Source: Mycobacterium marinum
GTDB lineage: Bacteria; Actinomycetota; Actinomycetes; Mycobacteriales; Mycobacteriaceae
NCBI RefSeq assembly: GCF_003391395.1
Contig: NZ_CP024190.1
Location: forward strand, 620,001-684,000
Direction: 5' to 3'
Length of the DNA: 64,000 bases
Positions 61,351 through 64,000 of the stretch are shown here, piece after piece. The position numbers were made by a program, and so were the translations under genes. The notes beneath the pieces are model-generated. The model saw nothing but the letters and a program-made list of their open reading frames with translations. It searched no databases and was not told the origin of the DNA. How positions within the stretch are numbered: the stretch's first letter is position 1; each line of letters opens with the position of its first letter.

Positions 61351-62230
61351 GGGCGGTCTCCGCGTTCGCTTCCTGGACGGCCCGCGACCAGGCGCGGGCC
61401 GTCATGACCGCACCCACCTGGGCGCGGTAGGACGCTGACCCCTGCAGATCGGACGCAATGTCATCCAGGCCGGACATGGCGCTCTGGCCGATCTGCTCGG
61501 GTACCAGCTCGTCGATCGGCTTGCCGAGTACGGCCGCCTCCGCCGCCGTCGCCCGCCGAGGGGTAGGGCCCAGGCCGAGTAGCCCTATCGCGCAGCGCGA
61601 TACCCGGTGCTCGTCGTCGAGTTGGACGGCGACCGCCGCGCCGGCGATCGCAAAGTCGCCGTGCCGGCGCGAGAATTCCCGCATCGCGAAGCCGGACTTG
61701 CCCGTCCAGGTGGGAAAGCGGACCCCGGTGAGCACCTCATCGGGCTCCATCGCGGTCTCCCAGAGCCCGGTGAAGAACTCCGCTGCGGGGATTTCGCGGT
61801 ATCCGCTCGGTGACAGCACCTCCATGACCGCATCGAGGGTGAGCGCCACCGTCGGGTATTCGCCCGCGGCATCGGCATGCGCGATCGAACCACCCAACGT
61901 GCCTCGGTTGCGGATCTGAAAGTGCCCGATGTAGGGGGTTGCCCGGGCTAGTAGCGGAACCGACTGGTGCACTTGGGAATTGTTCCCCACCTTGCTGTCT
62001 GGCGTCCCCGCGCCGATCCACAGTTGATCGTCACGGAGCTGGATCCCCTGCAGTTCCCCTAACCGGGAAATGTCGATGAGATGGTCGAAGAAGGCCAGGC
62101 GCATCGACAGCATTGGCACCAGGCTCTGCCCGCCCGCCAGAATCTTGGCGTCCTCACCCAATTCGGCCAGGAGGCCCACGGCTTCCTCGGCCGTATCGGG
62201 GCGGTGATAGTCGAACGACGCCGGCTTCAT
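61343..62230 (-). CDS. Molybdenum hydroxylase medium (FAD) subunit
   Basis: 295 aa. FAD-binding motif AGGQSLVPM (about residue 32) and the second motif RNRGTLGGSIAHADAAGE are those of the CoxM/CutM family. KPASFDYHRPDTAEEAV is the usual N-terminus. Overlaps the large subunit by ATGA and the small one by 8 bp. Accepts electrons from the small subunit and passes them on, probably to the respiratory chain or O2. Confidence 0.92.
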   Translation of the reverse strand: MKPASFDYHRPDTAEEAVGLLAELGEDAKILAGGQSLVPMLSMRLAFFDHLIDISRLGELQGIQLRDDQLWIGAGTPDSKVGNNSQVHQSVPLLARATPYIGHFQIRNRGTLGGSIAHADAAGEYPTVALTLDAVMEVLSPSGYREIPAAEFFTGLWETAMEPDEVLTGVRFPTWTGKSGFAMREFSRRHGDFAIAGAAVAVQLDDEHRVSRCAIGLLGLGPTPRRATAAEAAVLGKPIDELVPEQIGQSAMSGLDDIASDLQGSASYRAQVGAVMTARAWSRAVQEANAETAHA

Positions 62231-64000
62231 CGGGACGCTCCAGCCAGCAGCGAGGCCACCGATGCGGGGCTGGCCGGCAACCGGGTGACGGTCACCCCCA
62301 ACGGTGCCAGGGCGTCGTTGATGGCGTTGATGACCGCAGGCGCGGAACCGATCGCCCCGCCTTCGCCGGCGCCCTTGTAGCCGCCCGGCCCCGGGCCGGG
62401 TATTTCGACGTGGCCGTACTCGATCGGTGGGACCTCGGTGGCGGTCGGCAGCAGGTAGTCGACAAACGTGGTGGCCAGGGGGTTTCCGTCGTCGTCGTAG
62501 GCGAGGTTTTCCATCAACGCGCCACCGATGCCCTGCACCGTGCCGCCGGCGATCTGGCCCTCTACCACCGCGGGGTTGATCATCGGTCCCACGTCTTCGC
62601 TGACCACGTAGCGCTGCAACGTGACTTTGCCTGTCTGGGTATCGACTTCGCAGGTGCAGGCGTGTGTTGCGTTGGCCCAGTGAATGGGATTGGGCGACTT
62701 GAACCGAGCGGTCCCCTCCAACTCGGTCGATATCGTTGACGGCAACTGCTGCGGCGAGTAGTAGGCGGTATAGGCCAGCTCGCCAAAGGTCACCTGCCTT
62801 GCCGGATCGCCGCGCACCGCTGCTTTCGAATGCGCCAACTCCACTTCGGATTCGGCCACCTCGAGGTGGTGCGCGGCCAGCGCCACGATCTTCTCGCGCA
62901 GGATCTTTCCCGCTTCGTTGACGGCTCCGGCGGTCATCGGGCCGCTACGGGAGCCTTGGGTCCCGGCGCCGTAGGGCGTGATCGCGGTATCGCCCTGGAT
63001 CGTGGCCACGTCATCGATATCGGCGCCGAGCGCGTCGGCGGTCAACTGAATGACGGTGGTTTCCAGGCTGTTTCCGCTTGACCCGCCGTTGACGTAGACG
63101 TTGACCTTGCCGGTCGGTTCCATGCGAATTGTGGCCCCTTCGGTGGCCAGATGGCCGGTGGCGGCGCCGGTTGGCTCGATGTAGGCCGAAAGCCCGAGAC
63201 CGAGGTAGCGGCCGTGTGCCAGCGCCTCTCGCTGTTCGCGGCGAAAGCCTTCGTAGTCAAGGATTTTCACGGCCTGTTCGAACGTCTCGATCGGGGCGAC
63301 GTGGTCGTAGGGCATGCCGTTGGGGTTGACGTAGGGCATTTCTTCGCGCCGCAGCAGATTGCGCCGGCGCAGTTCGATCGGATCGATACCCATCTTGCGG
63401 GCCGCGATGTCGAGAAGGATCTCGCGCGCCAGCGTTTCGTATTGCCAGGGACCTCGGTAAGCGGCCAACCCGCTGGTGTTGGAGAAGACCGTCTTGTAGC
63501 TGAAGCTGGCTTTGGGTATCCGGTATGGCCCAGGGAAGAACATGCCGATGGCGGCCGTGGTCAACACCGGGTACGGCGTCGGATACGCGCCGATGTCCAT
63601 GATGAAGTCGACATCGGCCGCCTGGATGTTGCCGTCGCTGTCGAAGGCCATCCGTGCGGTGCCGTCAACGTGGCGGGCTTGCCCGGCCGACATCAGGTTT
63701 TCGCGCCGATCCTCGATCCACTTCAGCGCCCCGGGTACCTTGCGGGCCGCCAGCATGATGCACATGTCCTCGCGCATCGGGACGACCTTCTGGCCAAAGC
63801 CGCCGCCGGTATCGCGCATGATGACTCGAACCCGTTGTGCGGCAATGCCTAACAGGCGTGCGCAGAATGCCCGGAGCTCATGGGGCGTCTGGGTGGAAGC
63901 CCAGAGGGTGAGTTCTTCGGAGGCGGGCGCCCATTCGGCGACCAGCCCGCGGGTCTCGATCGGCACCGGCGCGTACATCTGCTGGTAGATGTTCTCGGTC
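62227..64000 (-). CDS. Molybdenum hydroxylase large subunit (5' end outside window)
   Basis: The frame is open to the right edge (reads ...TENIYQQMYAPVP), so about 25% of the N-terminus is missing compared with the ~800 aa usual. The molybdopterin-contact segment is GGGFGQKVVPMRED. The active-site loop is AAYRGPWQYE, not the AYxCSFR of form I CO dehydrogenase. The C-terminus has PGGYKGAGEGGAIG with the base Glu of the xanthine oxidase family. Gene order L-M-S differs from M. tuberculosis Rv0375c-Rv0373c (M-S-L). Oxidation of a CO-like gas, aldehyde or heterocycle is possible; the loop argues against classical CO oxidation. Confidence 0.9.
   Translation of the reverse strand, partial: TENIYQQMYAPVPIETRGLVAEWAPASEELTLWASTQTPHELRAFCARLLGIAAQRVRVIMRDTGGGFGQKVVPMREDMCIMLAARKVPGALKWIEDRRENLMSAGQARHVDGTARMAFDSDGNIQAADVDFIMDIGAYPTPYPVLTTAAIGMFFPGPYRIPKASFSYKTVFSNTSGLAAYRGPWQYETLAREILLDIAARKMGIDPIELRRRNLLRREEMPYVNPNGMPYDHVAPIETFEQAVKILDYEGFRREQREALAHGRYLGLGLSAYIEPTGAATGHLATEGATIRMEPTGKVNVYVNGGSSGNSLETTVIQLTADALGADIDDVATIQGDTAITPYGAGTQGSRSGPMTAGAVNEAGKILREKIVALAAHHLEVAESEVELAHSKAAVRGDPARQVTFGELAYTAYYSPQQLPSTISTELEGTARFKSPNPIHWANATHACTCEVDTQTGKVTLQRYVVSEDVGPMINPAVVEGQIAGGTVQGIGGALMENLAYDDDGNPLATTFVDYLLPTATEVPPIEYGHVEIPGPGPGGYKGAGEGGAIGSAPAVINAINDALAPLGVTVTRLPASPASVASLLAGASR

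Noticed and set aside
62227..64000. Calling the molybdenum hydroxylase a CO dehydrogenase (coxL)
   Set aside because: The loop AYRGPW lacks the form I AYxCSFR motif, so a general family name is safer.

Overview
The window is chromosomal DNA from a slow-growing, non-tuberculous Mycobacterium. The reasons are uniformly high G+C, four PE_PGRS genes, mycobacterial lipoproteins, and a backbone whose order matches the Mycobacterium tuberculosis stretch from Rv0319 (pcp) to Rv0344c (lpqJ). That backbone includes dcd, udgA, rmlA, aspC, the Rv0338c Fe-S reductase, the Rv0339c regulator, Rv0340 and iniB-iniA-iniC. The closest species cannot be fixed by reading alone. Several blocks are absent from the M. 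tuberculosis version of this region.

Layout. 1-2822: sugar-alcohol catabolism (partial xylulokinase, mannitol dehydrogenase), both leftward. 3363-8363: a PE_PGRS gene, a secreted PAF-acetylhydrolase-like lipoprotein, a ferritin-like diiron protein and an alpha/beta hydrolase. 8402-12280: a natural fusion of a Baeyer-Villiger-type monooxygenase with an esterase, and an MFS exporter. 12839-19370: the most striking block, a tightly coupled rightward operon with a sedoheptulose 7-phosphate cyclase, SDR, HAD phosphatase, ROK-type kinase, medium-chain dehydrogenase and TIM-barrel epimerase-like protein, followed by a methyltransferase. It looks like a C7-cyclitol (pseudosugar) pathway in a mycobacterium.

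19455-23866 is an accessory island. It has a Fic protein under a clear palindromic operator, a 5'-truncated tyrosine recombinase, a three-gene overlapping cassette (HNH nuclease, unknown protein, minimal nucleotidyltransferase), and a tRNA-Gly(CCC) at the edge. 23922-28932 holds a ZIP transporter, an MFS transporter, a DUF1330-like protein, pcp, the Rv0320 homologue and dcd. 29022-32350 holds two tandem DUF7159-like proteins inserted between dcd and udgA. 32427-35883 holds udgA, Rv0332- and Rv0333-like genes and rmlA (nucleotide-sugar supply for the cell wall).

35920-42565 holds three PE_PGRS genes, the last with a long ~600-bp higher-order repeat. 42584-46852 holds aspC and the Rv0338c homologue. 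46982-57034 is the cell-wall-stress locus: the Rv0339c-type regulator, the Rv0340 homologue and iniBAC. A shared CCCCTAATGGGG box lies upstream of the two iniB-type genes, iniB carries a 180-bp tandem repeat, and a strong hairpin sits between iniB and iniA. 57039-60782 holds three membrane proteins with threonine-rich tails and lpqJ. 60874-64000 holds a molybdenum hydroxylase operon (large subunit partial, medium, small).
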